Part shown: piece by piece, positions 48,307 to 56,347 of the stretch | Layout: each line of letters begins with the position of its first letter | Position numbering within the stretch: position 1 is the first letter of the stretch | DNA from: Vibrio diabolicus | GTDB lineage: Bacteria; Pseudomonadota; Gammaproteobacteria; Enterobacterales; Vibrionaceae | DNA: 64,000 nt | Assembly (NCBI GenBank): GCA_001048675.1 | Contig: CCKK01000003.1 | Location: forward strand, 372,001 to 436,000 | Direction: 5' to 3' | Program-made: the position numbers and the translations under genes | The notes under the pieces: model-generated | What the model saw: the letters and a program-made list of their open reading frames with translations, nothing else | What the model was told of the DNA's origin: nothing | The model's database searches: none

Positions 48307-49002
48307 TTACTCGACTCGAGTGATGGTGACTTTCGCACCTGGGTTCAAGAAACGATGGTTCGCAGAAAGTGCTGAGTTTGCTAATCCATCATCTTGGCTA
48401 ACTACCCCTGCATGGAATGCAACAACGTCATTGCTGTCATTACGAGCGGCATTGAAGCCCTCACCGCCACCTGCTGGGCCAGGAATGGTTGCGGCAAGCT
48501 CATCGTTTAGCTCTGTACCGGAATCCCAAACGTTCATGCTCATTTCGTAGCTTTCACCTACTGCGAGCGATTTGAGCGATAGCCCCGTTTCGCCAACAAA
48601 GGCATCATTGGTATTCACAAACATAGACGCCACAGACAAGTAACCGTAACGACTAGGGTCAACCGTGATGGTGACTTCGTCCGATGCACCCGGCAACACC
48701 AATCCATTGCCCGAAATACCTTGGTAAACACTGTCATTGCTGTTCATCAACTCAATCAGCTCAGCGTTACTACCGCCTTCGGCAAGGTGCTCAAGTTCAA
48801 CGGATGCGGCTTGTCCAATTTCAAACAATTGGTAGTCACCATTGTGAGTGAGTACAGCAAGCGGAGACATAGGTTGATTCGCAGTCAAGTTCGCCACGTT
48901 GACGGTGTAGCGGTACGATTTCACTACGTCATTATCATCATCGCTTGGACAACCGGCGAGCAAGCCGACTGAAGCTGCTACTAGTAAGATTCTGTATTTC
49001 AT
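48307..49002 (-). CDS. Spondin_N-domain lipoprotein
   Basis: This 231-residue protein has a lipoprotein signal with lipobox LLAGC (Cys at residue 18) followed by PSDDDND, so it is anchored to a membrane facing the periplasm. The rest matches the Spondin_N domain (YRYTVNVANLTANQPMSPLAVLTHNGDYQLFEIGQ; acidic turns and NHRFLNPGAKVTITRV at the end). Its paralogue precedes it by nine bases; together they form an operon. The role in bacteria is unknown. It lies downstream in the same direction from the paralogue and ends at a terminator before the two-component genes. Confidence 0.85.
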   Translation of the reverse strand: MKYRILLVAASVGLLAGCPSDDDNDVVKSYRYTVNVANLTANQPMSPLAVLTHNGDYQLFEIGQAASVELEHLAEGGSNAELIELMNSNDSVYQGISGNGLVLPGASDEVTITVDPSRYGYLSVASMFVNTNDAFVGETGLSLKSLAVGESYEMSMNVWDSGTELNDELAATIPGPAGGGEGFNAARNDSNDVVAFHAGVVSQDDGLANSALSANHRFLNPGAKVTITRVE

Positions 49003-49011
49003 ACATCCCCC

Positions 49012-49695
49012 TTACTTCACAACGATTGTGATGGTTGCGACTGGGTTTAACCAACGATGGCTGCTGCTGTCTAGGTCACTGATGCCGCCAGTTGGGTCGC
49101 TATCACCAAGGTTACCCGGATGCACGTGAACTTTATCGTTAGTTACCGTTGTTTCAACGCCTGTACCGCCAGTGCCAAAGGTAATGAAAGGTGGGTTTGG
49201 CATGCTAGACGCAAGTTCATCGTTCGCTTCTGTACCGGCATCGTAACTTCTTAGCGTTGCTCGGTATGTACCCGCTTCCGTTGGAATCTTCCAGCTATCT
49301 AGACCGACAAAACCGTCATTGGTTGGCAGCAACATCGCGCTCAGAGAAAGATATCCGTGGTCGCCACTGTCTAAGGTGAAGGTGGTTGCAACACCCGGAT
49401 TCAAAATACCACCAGCAGGATTCTCAACCACCGCACCACCAGCGTTACCAATCACACTCGCAAGACCAGAGATATCACCACCTTCTGCCATGGCTTCTAG
49501 TTCTGACGTTGCTGCTTGGCCCGTTCTGAACATTTGAAGGTCAGAGCCATGTGCAGCAACAATAAGTGGTGTAAAGTAGATGCCTTTGGTTGCGTTTGTC
49601 ACGGTAATTTCCAATTCCGCCGCATTCACTGATGCAGCGCCTAGTGCCATAGCGACTGAAGTCATGACGAGTCCGAGTTGGGTACGTTTTTTCAT
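49012..49695 (-). CDS. Secreted Spondin_N-domain protein
   Basis: This 227-residue paralogue of the next gene has a Sec signal (residues 1-25, ending VNA-AE) instead of a lipobox, so it is free in the periplasm or exported. The body follows the same plan: LEITVTNATKGIYFTPLIVAAHGSDLQMFRTGQ, a central GDHGYLSLSAM block, and SSHRWLNPVATITIVV at the end. One copy lipid-anchored and one soluble suggests a pair that works together. A set of direct repeats for an OmpR-type regulator lies 160-200 bases upstream. Confidence 0.85.
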   Translation of the reverse strand: MKKRTQLGLVMTSVAMALGAASVNAAELEITVTNATKGIYFTPLIVAAHGSDLQMFRTGQAATSELEAMAEGGDISGLASVIGNAGGAVVENPAGGILNPGVATTFTLDSGDHGYLSLSAMLLPTNDGFVGLDSWKIPTEAGTYRATLRSYDAGTEANDELASSMPNPPFITFGTGGTGVETTVTNDKVHVHPGNLGDSDPTGGISDLDSSSHRWLNPVATITIVVK

Positions 49696-49852
49696 TGTGA
49701 TTCCATCCTTTAATGAGGGTTGAACTACCCAAGCCCATCTGTACGGCTTTACTTCTTTGTTCGTGACTTGAGTAGGTTAAGCATTACGTTTCGAACGTTT
49801 TGCGTTCTTGCCTCTAAGAATGACGAGCAAATCTATCAGTAACTTCATCGAA

Positions 49853-49888
49853 TTCTCATAAAATTCTCACAAGTTCTGTTCGAATTCT
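49853..49888. promoter_or_regulatory. Four phased TTCT repeats, candidate OmpR-type operator
   Basis: AATTCTCA, AATTCTCA, AGTTCTGT and AATTCTAT carry TTCT at 49853, 49864, 49874 and 49885, spaced 11, 10 and 11 bases. Direct repeats at one helical turn are the binding pattern of OmpR-family regulators. The site lies between the leftward spondin genes and the rightward gene at 49984. Assignment to the regulator at 47377 is inference. Confidence 0.5.
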
Positions 49889-49983
49889 ATCAGCAGCACT
49901 TTTTTACTCTTAATCAGGTGTTTACACTTCGCGCGCTCCCCTCCTACAATACGGTATTCCCTGTTTAAATCACGATTCTCACC

Positions 49984-50457
49984 ATGATTCATAACGTTCT
50001 GTCTGCCTACTATGGCGAAATCTACGGCATCGCTTTTTTCAACCACTACTTGAGCCATTGCGCCCAAAGTGAACAACAAACACTGTGGCAGACCTTGATT
50101 GAAGTGGAAGAACTCACCGCAGAAAAGCTCAAACCCGTGCTGCTAACAAATGGCATGGATATCGAAAATCGACACCAAGAGATGCTGGATAAAGGCTTGG
50201 CAGATGCAACCAAGTGGATTGGTTTACCATGGCAAGAGTTGGTGGCGACTCTTCTGAAATGGGTGGAGCCTTATGAGATCAAATATCGAGAGTGGCATGA
50301 AGAAGTGAAAGCTTCAAAACAGTATTCAATCGCTGAGCGAGAAGCTATCGAATTGATTGCAGACCACGAAACGGCCATTTATCACTGTTGGCAGCAATAC
50401 CATACTGGTGAATCTGGCTTGCCTGCACTCAATGCATTTTTGGCAAAATATCGTTAA
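49984..50457 (+). CDS. Hypothetical all-helical protein (ferritin-like fold possible)
   Basis: This 157-residue protein is strongly helical and rich in Glu, His and Trp, with an ExxE-type helix (IEVEELTAEKLKPVL) and a late ELIADHETAIYHCW helix. Such placement of Glu and His recalls ferritin-like four-helix bundles, but I cannot confirm a di-iron site. There is no signal peptide. It is followed by a LysR gene after 77 bases on the same strand. Function unknown. Confidence 0.7.
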   Translation: MIHNVLSAYYGEIYGIAFFNHYLSHCAQSEQQTLWQTLIEVEELTAEKLKPVLLTNGMDIENRHQEMLDKGLADATKWIGLPWQELVATLLKWVEPYEIKYREWHEEVKASKQYSIAEREAIELIADHETAIYHCWQQYHTGESGLPALNAFLAKYR

Positions 50458-50534
50458 AGCGAGACGGTGACACTTGAACCTCGTGAAACCGTACCAGACA
50501 ATATCGTTATTCCGCTGCGCAGAACTGAACAATT

Positions 50535-51464
50535 ATGGTTAATCCAAAACTCATTGCCCTACTTCCTGATCTTGCTTCGTTTATCTTGGTGGTAAACGAA
50601 GGCAGTTTTACCGCTGCAGCCAAACAACTCGGCGTGACGCCATCGGCTTTAAGTAAGTTGATCACACGGTTGGAACAAGCCCTCTCGGTCAAACTGTTTG
50701 AGCGCACGACTCGTAAGTTGATCATCACTCAAGCAGGACAAAAGGTTTACGACCAAAGCATCGCAATGGTGAATGCCGCCCAGCAAGCCGTTGAGCTATC
50801 TGCGGAAGATCATGCCGAGCCAACAGGCGCACTCACAGTGGCAGCCCCTGAAGCATTTCTTAATTCGGTTCTTCAGCCATTTGTGTTGCCATTCCTAGAG
50901 CGTTATCCAAATATTCAGCTTAAGCTGCGTGCAGCAGATGGTGAGATTGATCTTTTCCGCCAAGGTATTGATGTCGCATTTAAGCTTACCGATAAACCCG
51001 ATGAGAACCTGGTACTCAAAGAGATCAGCAAGACCAATCTTGTTTTGTGTGCCTCTCCAGATTACCTCACCAAACACGGTATGCCTGAGCATCCCACTGA
51101 GCTTGAGCAGCACGACTGCATTTACCTTGCCGAGAACGACAAAGACAACATCTGGTCATTCTTTAAAGAGGAAGCCTTTCATTCCATTGCCGTGAGTGGA
51201 CGCTACGCCGTCAACCACTCTCAAATGCGCTTGAACGGGGTTAAGTCTGGCTTGGGAATTGGGATCTTCCATGACTTCGTGATCAAAGACGCGTTAGAGC
51301 AAGGAGAAGTGGTGGAAGTATTGCCGGATTGGATGATCAAGAGTAACTACCACGGCGCTATCGCGATGCAGTATGCGCAAACCAAATACATGCCTGCTCG
51401 TCTGCGCGTGTTTATCGACTTCGTTAAGGAGCATTTAGTCTCCGAGGACGCTAACCATGCTTGA
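50535..51464 (+). CDS. LysR-family regulator
   Basis: This 309-residue protein has the LysR helix-turn-helix at about 5-65 (FTAAAKQLGVTPSALSKLITRLEQALSVKLFERTTRK) and a C-terminal sensor domain. No strong ribosome site precedes the ATG. Its last codons overlap an unusual threefold repeat that leads into the VOC gene, so translation of the two is probably linked. The LysR could control that VOC gene or a remote target; no divergent partner is present. Confidence 0.87.
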   Translation: MVNPKLIALLPDLASFILVVNEGSFTAAAKQLGVTPSALSKLITRLEQALSVKLFERTTRKLIITQAGQKVYDQSIAMVNAAQQAVELSAEDHAEPTGALTVAAPEAFLNSVLQPFVLPFLERYPNIQLKLRAADGEIDLFRQGIDVAFKLTDKPDENLVLKEISKTNLVLCASPDYLTKHGMPEHPTELEQHDCIYLAENDKDNIWSFFKEEAFHSIAVSGRYAVNHSQMRLNGVKSGLGIGIFHDFVIKDALEQGEVVEVLPDWMIKSNYHGAIAMQYAQTKYMPARLRVFIDFVKEHLVSEDANHA

Positions 51465-51500
51465 GGATACTAGCCATGTTTGAAGAGGTTAACCATGTTT
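51444..51500 (+). repeat. Threefold 19-base repeat carrying ribosome site and start codon
   Basis: Three units start at 51444, 51463 and 51482, each close to GAGGATACTAACCATGTTT. Every unit holds a GAGG-like ribosome site and an ATG. The first ATG (51457) opens an eight-codon frame ending at 51483, the second (51476) opens another ending at 51502, and the third (51495) starts the VOC gene. The first unit also encodes the last residues of the LysR protein. Confidence 0.85.
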
Positions 51501-51878
51501 AATGCCATTCATCACGTCGCGATCATTTGCAGTGATTATCCAAGGTCAAAACGCTTTTACACCGAATTGTTAGGGCTAAAAGTCATTGCTGAAAATTACC
51601 GTGAAGCCAGAGACTCCTACAAGCTTGACCTCGCTTTACCTGACGGCAGCCAAGTTGAATTGTTTAGCTTTCCGGACGCACCAGAGAGACCGAGCTTTCC
51701 TGAAGCTCAGGGGTTACGCCACCTTGCTTTTCAAGTGGATGATGTCGAGCATGTTAAAGAATATTTAGAGACGAGAGAAATTGAGGTAGAGCCCATTCGC
51801 ATCGATGAATTTACAGGCAAAGCGTTTACCTTTTTCAAAGATCCAGATGGCTTGCCGCTAGAAGTTTATCAACGCTAA
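51495..51878 (+). CDS. VOC-superfamily (glyoxalase-like) protein, YaeR-like
   Basis: This 127-residue protein from the ATG at 51495 has the paired beta-alpha-beta-beta-beta units of the vicinal oxygen chelate fold. Metal ligands are likely His5 (IHHVAI), Glu (QVELFS), His (LRHLAFQ) and Glu (PLEVYQ). It is closest to E. coli YaeR, a lyase/dioxygenase-like protein of unknown substrate. Its start codon is the third in a repeated start region overlapping the LysR gene. The end overlaps the convergent exported gene by 21 bases. Confidence 0.85.
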   Translation: MFNAIHHVAIICSDYPRSKRFYTELLGLKVIAENYREARDSYKLDLALPDGSQVELFSFPDAPERPSFPEAQGLRHLAFQVDDVEHVKEYLETREIEVEPIRIDEFTGKAFTFFKDPDGLPLEVYQR

Positions 51879-52223
51879 CTTTGGTGGGGCACGAGGAACT
51901 GGCGTTTCAAATCGTACACTTAGAGCCAAAAAAGTGTAGCTTTCAAAAATGACCAAGCTCAGTTGTGGAAGTATTGGTGTAGTTGGAAGTGAATCATGAT
52001 GAAAGGTCGAGAAGTGGCTAAAAGGACAAGGTTTGCCTTTATGGCTGACGGCATTGTCACTTTCTTCGATTTGAACCAATTCAAAACCATTAAGCGTACA
52101 TAGCGTCGCCCACACGCCCATGCTGTTACCATGAGCATTGATAACAGGCATCAGCGTCACTAGCACCCAACTTAGAGCACTAGCAAATAGCATGGAGCGA
52201 TAAAAAGGAATTAATCTACGCAT
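51858..52223 (-). CDS. Small exported DUF2946-like protein
   Basis: This 121-residue protein has an N-terminal hydrophobic segment (about 9-30, RSMLFASALSWVLVTLMPVINAHG), a central KGKPCPFSHF motif and a C-terminal PRAPPKL end. Those three marks fit the DUF2946 family, often found near copper-handling genes. The usual Cys-Pro-x-Cys is reduced here to CPFS, so one Cys is lost. It overlaps the end of the VOC gene on the other strand by 21 bases. Moderate confidence that it is a real gene. Confidence 0.6.
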   Translation of the reverse strand: MRRLIPFYRSMLFASALSWVLVTLMPVINAHGNSMGVWATLCTLNGFELVQIEESDNAVSHKGKPCPFSHFSTFHHDSLPTTPILPQLSLVIFESYTFLALSVRFETPVPRAPPKLALINF

Positions 52224-52345
52224 AACGGTGACTTAACAAATTTAATTCAGCGTAACTAATTCTGAGTGCTAGCTCAAAAACAGGATCAATAAGTGGTTGC
52301 CACCTCACAGCTTTTCTTCAATACCGCAATTGACAGACACAAAAA

Positions 52346-52366
52346 AGCCCACCAAAACGGCAGGCT
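52346..52366 (-). terminator. Terminator after the cytochrome b562 gene
   Basis: Read leftward, AGCCTGCC pairs with GGTGGGCT (two G-U pairs) and is followed by six T's. Confidence 0.75.
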
Positions 52367-52399
52367 ATTTTCATATTCTATTGTCAGCTTTTATCGCGA

Positions 52400-52789
52400 T
52401 TAGCCGAACAGCTTACTCCAAATACTTGGGTTACGCTTGTCATGGTATTCTTCACGTAGGCTATCAATTTCACGTAATTGTGCTTTCGCGTCTTGCAGGT
52501 TACCAGCGTCTAAGTCTGCTTCAATCTTGTCTAACGTTACCGTTAGTTTATTAAAACCTTCTAAGTAGGTATCGAATTTCTCTGGTGGATAGTTACCGCG
52601 CTTAGATTGCTCGACGATTGCTTGCAAGCTATCAATTGCAGACTTCATGGTTTCAACATCCGACGCTTCTGCCGCCTGTTTGAATTCCATCTTCATCTGC
52701 TTCATGTTTTGTTTTAAATCAACCGCTTCCGCCATTGCGTATGTTGAGCCAAACGCAATTGCACACCCTAGGACTAAAGGACGTAACAT
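52400..52789 (-). CDS. cybC: Periplasmic cytochrome b562-family protein
   Basis: From the ATG at 52789 (MLRPLVLGCAIAFGSTYAMAEAVD), behind a GGAG site, the protein has 129 residues with a Sec signal ending near residue 20. The mature four-helix bundle has the two heme ligands in place: Met in LKQNMKQ near the mature N terminus and His in EEYHDKR near the end. The protein is a soluble electron carrier of unclear partner. Monocistronic. Confidence 0.85.
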   Translation of the reverse strand: MLRPLVLGCAIAFGSTYAMAEAVDLKQNMKQMKMEFKQAAEASDVETMKSAIDSLQAIVEQSKRGNYPPEKFDTYLEGFNKLTVTLDKIEADLDAGNLQDAKAQLREIDSLREEYHDKRNPSIWSKLFG

Positions 52790-52944
52790 TTTCACTTCTC
52801 CATTTATAGTGCCGAATTCTGTGTCGGCTTTATTTACCCAAATAACCCACGCCATAAAAGGCGACAAACTAGCTTAGTTGAGTATTTCCGGGTCGCAGTG
52901 TAAAGCAATCTTACGCCAGGTGCATACCTAAAATGTAATCAAGT

Positions 52945-53697
52945 TTATGCGTTGCGAATGTCGTCATACTCTGGAATTGGCTTACGGCCTCTCAGAGCTA
53001 AGAAAGACAAAAACTGCTGAGCGGTGTGAGTAATCACTTTTTTGCTATCGATACCCACTTTATCCATTAGCTCTCCAACCAAATCCAGATTACCAACATC
53101 ATGGCAGAAATGCGCATCACTTCCTGTTGTGAAGAAGACGCCAAGCTCTTTACCGATTTGTGCAATCTCGTGGCAACGGTCTACGCTACCCACTCGGCTA
53201 TTCCCTTTTAGCGTGGTGTTATTGATTTCAATCGCAACATTATGCTCTTTCGCGCACGTTAAAACAGCCTGAAAATCAAAGTCGAAATTTGGATTCCCAA
53301 GATGGCCAAGCGCATCAATACGACCGTTTTGAATCACATTAATGAGCGCTTCCGTATGAGTTTCTTTGTTTGCGGGACGAAAAACAGGTTCATGGAAACT
53401 TGCAATAACCCAATCTAGGTTACGATCGACACTCAGCGGAATATCGATGTCGCCTTCGGTATTAAGAATGTTGGATTCCACACCCCGAATGATCGCGATA
53501 CCGTCTAAAAATCGAGGCAGGATTTTTTGGTTGGAGAAAAACCAGTAATGCGGCGCGCCCGGCATTGATTCCGCGTGATCAGTCGTACAGAACATATCCA
53601 AGCCGTTCTCTTTCGCCAATTTTGCATTTTCAATCAAGGTGCTGTACGCATGACCACTGGCGTACGTATGTGTATGGGTATCAACTTTAAATTCCAT
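52945..53697 (-). CDS. ycdX: PHP-domain phosphatase, YcdX-like
   Basis: This protein of 250 residues from the ATG at 53697 is a PHP-domain enzyme close to E. coli YcdX. Metal ligands appear in [16 protein letters not shown] near the N terminus, in CTTDHAE, GVESN and FTTGSDAHF. YcdX binds three zinc ions and acts as a phosphatase; E. coli mutants have altered swarming. An ATG one codon earlier is also possible. It is monocistronic, leftward. Confidence 0.92.
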   Translation of the reverse strand: MEFKVDTHTHTYASGHAYSTLIENAKLAKENGLDMFCTTDHAESMPGAPHYWFFSNQKILPRFLDGIAIIRGVESNILNTEGDIDIPLSVDRNLDWVIASFHEPVFRPANKETHTEALINVIQNGRIDALGHLGNPNFDFDFQAVLTCAKEHNVAIEINNTTLKGNSRVGSVDRCHEIAQIGKELGVFFTTGSDAHFCHDVGNLDLVGELMDKVGIDSKKVITHTAQQFLSFLALRGRKPIPEYDDIRNA

Positions 53698-53780
53698 CAT
53701 CCACTCTCTTAGGTGCGCTATCTTGCGTGCTATTGTATACCTACACGTGACGTACCGTCAGCCCAAGATGAGTATCAGAC

Positions 53781-54227
53781 TTAAGCTTGCTCCTCACTGA
53801 TGGCTTTTATTAGGGGCAACGCTTTTTCCCATCCGTGATTAAACATAGAAACAAAGTCGCTGTGCGTATGAATGGTGACATTGAGTAACAAACGATCACT
53901 GTTGGTGTCGATCTGATAGATCTCTCGTGATCCAATCCATTTAGATGCTAAATCTCCATCCAATTGCTGCCTATTATCCGGATTAAAAATGGCAATGTGA
54001 TGAAATTCAAGATGCTGTTGCGGTTGCACGATATCGATAGTCGCTCGCGTTCCGCCCATATCGGGATCAAAAAAAGTGATGTCTTGCCCTTCTTCCCATA
54101 TCCCATCAAATTGAGACTGGGGTGAGAAAGCCTGTGCCCAGCGTTTGTATAACTCAGCATCGGTTAGCACTTCCCACACCCGTTGCGGTGTAGCTGAAAT
54201 CTCAACGTAATAATTTAGCGTAAGCAT
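53781..54227 (-). CDS. SRPBCC-family (START/polyketide cyclase-like) protein
   Basis: This 148-residue protein covers a single SRPBCC fold, opening YYVEISATPQRVWEVLTDAELYKRWAQ and ending with the long C-terminal helix (FVSMFNHGWEKALPLIKAIS). Such proteins bind hydrophobic ligands in a deep cavity; the ligand here is unknown. A GGGAGAG site precedes the ATG. It sits alone between ycdX and the DMT transporter gene. Confidence 0.85.
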   Translation of the reverse strand: MLTLNYYVEISATPQRVWEVLTDAELYKRWAQAFSPQSQFDGIWEEGQDITFFDPDMGGTRATIDIVQPQQHLEFHHIAIFNPDNRQQLDGDLASKWIGSREIYQIDTNSDRLLLNVTIHTHSDFVSMFNHGWEKALPLIKAISEEQA

Positions 54228-54326
54228 TATTTCTCTCCCTGAACCTTTCTTGACGCTAGTTCATTGTCAGAAAAAATCAAACCTCACCTCTGATTTGCCT
54301 TACTTAATCCTCTATTTTCCGACAGG

Positions 54327-55250
54327 CTAAGAAGTTCTCGCTTGTAACCTACCACCACGATGCGCCGTAAAGCGAACCCAACATGTGTTCAGTATGGTTG
54401 CGAGCACAATTAAACTCATCCCGATAATTTGGCTTTGACTCATTCGGTCATCGAAAAACACACTCTGCCAAACCGCGGTGAACAGTAGGTTAGTAAAAAT
54501 AAGTGGTGCAAGTTGAGAGCCGCTGCTTGCCAGTTGATACGCTTTGGAGCGGAAAACTTGGGTGTTAATGATCATCAGGGACATCACACCGAGCCACAGC
54601 ATATTAGAAGAAACAGTAGATTCCATCACATTGGCTTTAAGGAAAACATCGATGTCGTTAAACAACGTTAGCGGTAACAGAAATACGGCAGCAAACCCAA
54701 ACGCCCAAAAGTTGATTTCTAATGGCGACATATCAGTTTTACTCACTTTATATAGCGTAAGCTGAGAGCCGGAATTGAAGAGTCCACCAGCTAGACCGAG
54801 TAATAAATCCGAGCGCCAAGTAAACTCCCCACCAACTCCCGCCAACATAACCACTCCAGTAAACGCTATTGCTAAAGCCGCCAATGTTGAAACGCGAATG
54901 TGGCCTCCCATAAACAGCTTTTCAACCAAAGGAATAAATAATGGGCCAGTGGCAAACAATACCACCCCTTCTACCAGCGTTAACGTTTGTAATGACGCGA
55001 TGAAACACAACTGTGATAAGCCGATACAGAAGGCGCGAAGCAAAATCGGTTTTAACGTCCCAGCTTTAGGAAAGGTAAGATTCTTGAAACGAAGTAAGAC
55101 AAGCAAAATAAGTGCAGGAGCCAAAAAGCGTAAGAAACTAAACAGTGTGACGGAAAGTTCACCTGTCAACTGCTTTGCTAACAACCCAGTAACAGATAAG
55201 CTTAACGTAGACATCAGCATGAAAAGGATAGATTTATTTACTGCATTCAT
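54327..55250 (-). CDS. EamA-family (DMT) transporter
   Basis: This 307-residue membrane protein has ten hydrophobic segments in two EamA repeats (about 1-140 and 150-295). It matches the drug/metabolite exporter family (RhaT/EamA type). It is divergent from a LysR gene 129 bases away, with a clean palindrome between them, a usual arrangement for LysR-controlled exporters. Substrate unknown, perhaps a metabolite or amino acid. Confidence 0.88.
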   Translation of the reverse strand: MNAVNKSILFMLMSTLSLSVTGLLAKQLTGELSVTLFSFLRFLAPALILLVLLRFKNLTFPKAGTLKPILLRAFCIGLSQLCFIASLQTLTLVEGVVLFATGPLFIPLVEKLFMGGHIRVSTLAALAIAFTGVVMLAGVGGEFTWRSDLLLGLAGGLFNSGSQLTLYKVSKTDMSPLEINFWAFGFAAVFLLPLTLFNDIDVFLKANVMESTVSSNMLWLGVMSLMIINTQVFRSKAYQLASSGSQLAPLIFTNLLFTAVWQSVFFDDRMSQSQIIGMSLIVLATILNTCWVRFTAHRGGRLQARTS

Positions 55251-55324
55251 TCGATACTCCTTAATATGTGGAGTATTTTATGAGATATCACTTATTGTAA
55301 ATAGCGAGTAATATTAACCATTAA

Positions 55325-55341
55325 TGTAAGAAAAACTTACA
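55325..55341. promoter_or_regulatory. LysR-type operator candidate
   Basis: TGTAAG-AAAAA-CTTACA is a perfect six-base inverted repeat with a five-base centre, lying between the divergent exporter and LysR genes, and 39 bases before the LysR ATG. It contains T-N11-A pairs in register with a LysR box. Confidence 0.6.
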
Positions 55342-55379
55342 GGTTAACTTATCTCTCATCATGTTACGGTTTCTAAAAT

Positions 55380-56270
55380 ATGCGTAAATTAGTCCCTCTA
55401 AAATCCATCTATGCATTTGTCGCTGTGGCGGAATCTGGCAGCATGACAAAAGCAGCGCAGATATTAAGTGTGAGTCATTCGGCGGTGAGTCAGGCGATAA
55501 AATCACTGGAGACTCAGGTCAACAAACCTCTGTTTGATCGCGTAGGCAGACAAGTTCAACTTAATGCTGACGGTAAAAAATATTATCGAAAGGTTGCGCC
55601 AGCTTTAGAACAAATTGTCGATGCCACAGAAGCGCTAATCCAAGACCAAAACTTGCAACGTATTACGCTTAATATGGTGAATTCCTTGGCGCTGCATTGG
55701 TGGATTCCGCGAATGTCGAGTTTGCAGGACTTTGCTCCGCAATTAGACGTTCGTTTATCCAACCTGTCTGGCAGGTTTAATCTAGAACAAGAAGGCATCG
55801 ACGCAGCACTCGTGCATGGAAACACCGAGGAATGGCAAGATTATTACTGTGAAAAGCTCAGTGAAGATGAACTGGTTTTGGTGTGTAGCCCTGAATTGAT
55901 AGCTAAGACGAATGACTCAAATATCGCTCAACTGTTAAAGCAGTATCCCATCATTGAAGTCACTAACGAACGAAGAAAAAATGACTGGAACGTGTGGCAG
56001 AATGCGACTGGCATCCTGCGACCTAAAAGCAAAAAACCAATCACTTTTAATATGTCGATACAAGCCGTGCAGGCGACGACTCGTCGTTTAGGCTTATTGG
56101 TGACTCATCGCTTGTTTGTAAAAGATGACATCAAATATGGCCAGTTAATCGAGCTGGGTAAACCCGTCATTAATCCTAACCAACAATTTTACTTTGTTTG
56201 CCCACCACACAAGCTAAAGCTGGAATCGTTTCACCTTCTGCGCTCGTGGTTGCAACAATCATTCAATTAA
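55380..56270 (+). CDS. LysR-family regulator (GcvA-like)
   Basis: This 296-residue protein has the LysR helix-turn-helix at about 8-66 (MTKAAQILSVSHSAVSQAIKSLETQVNKPLFDR) and a sensor domain opening TLNMVNSLALHWWIPRMSSL, the GcvA/AmpR subgroup style. It is divergent from the EamA transporter with a palindrome in the gap, so it likely controls that transporter and itself. No ribosome site is obvious before the ATG. Confidence 0.88.
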   Translation: MRKLVPLKSIYAFVAVAESGSMTKAAQILSVSHSAVSQAIKSLETQVNKPLFDRVGRQVQLNADGKKYYRKVAPALEQIVDATEALIQDQNLQRITLNMVNSLALHWWIPRMSSLQDFAPQLDVRLSNLSGRFNLEQEGIDAALVHGNTEEWQDYYCEKLSEDELVLVCSPELIAKTNDSNIAQLLKQYPIIEVTNERRKNDWNVWQNATGILRPKSKKPITFNMSIQAVQATTRRLGLLVTHRLFVKDDIKYGQLIELGKPVINPNQQFYFVCPPHKLKLESFHLLRSWLQQSFN

Positions 56271-56347
56271 AGAAACCTTTTGTTAAGCACATTCATTGAA
56301 AAATTAGTATAAAGTTAGAAAGAGCACTTTTCATCCAAGGATGGTTT

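Noticed and set aside
51444..51500. CRISPR-like short repeat array
   Set aside because: The three units are directly adjacent, with no spacers, and each carries a ribosome site and ATG.
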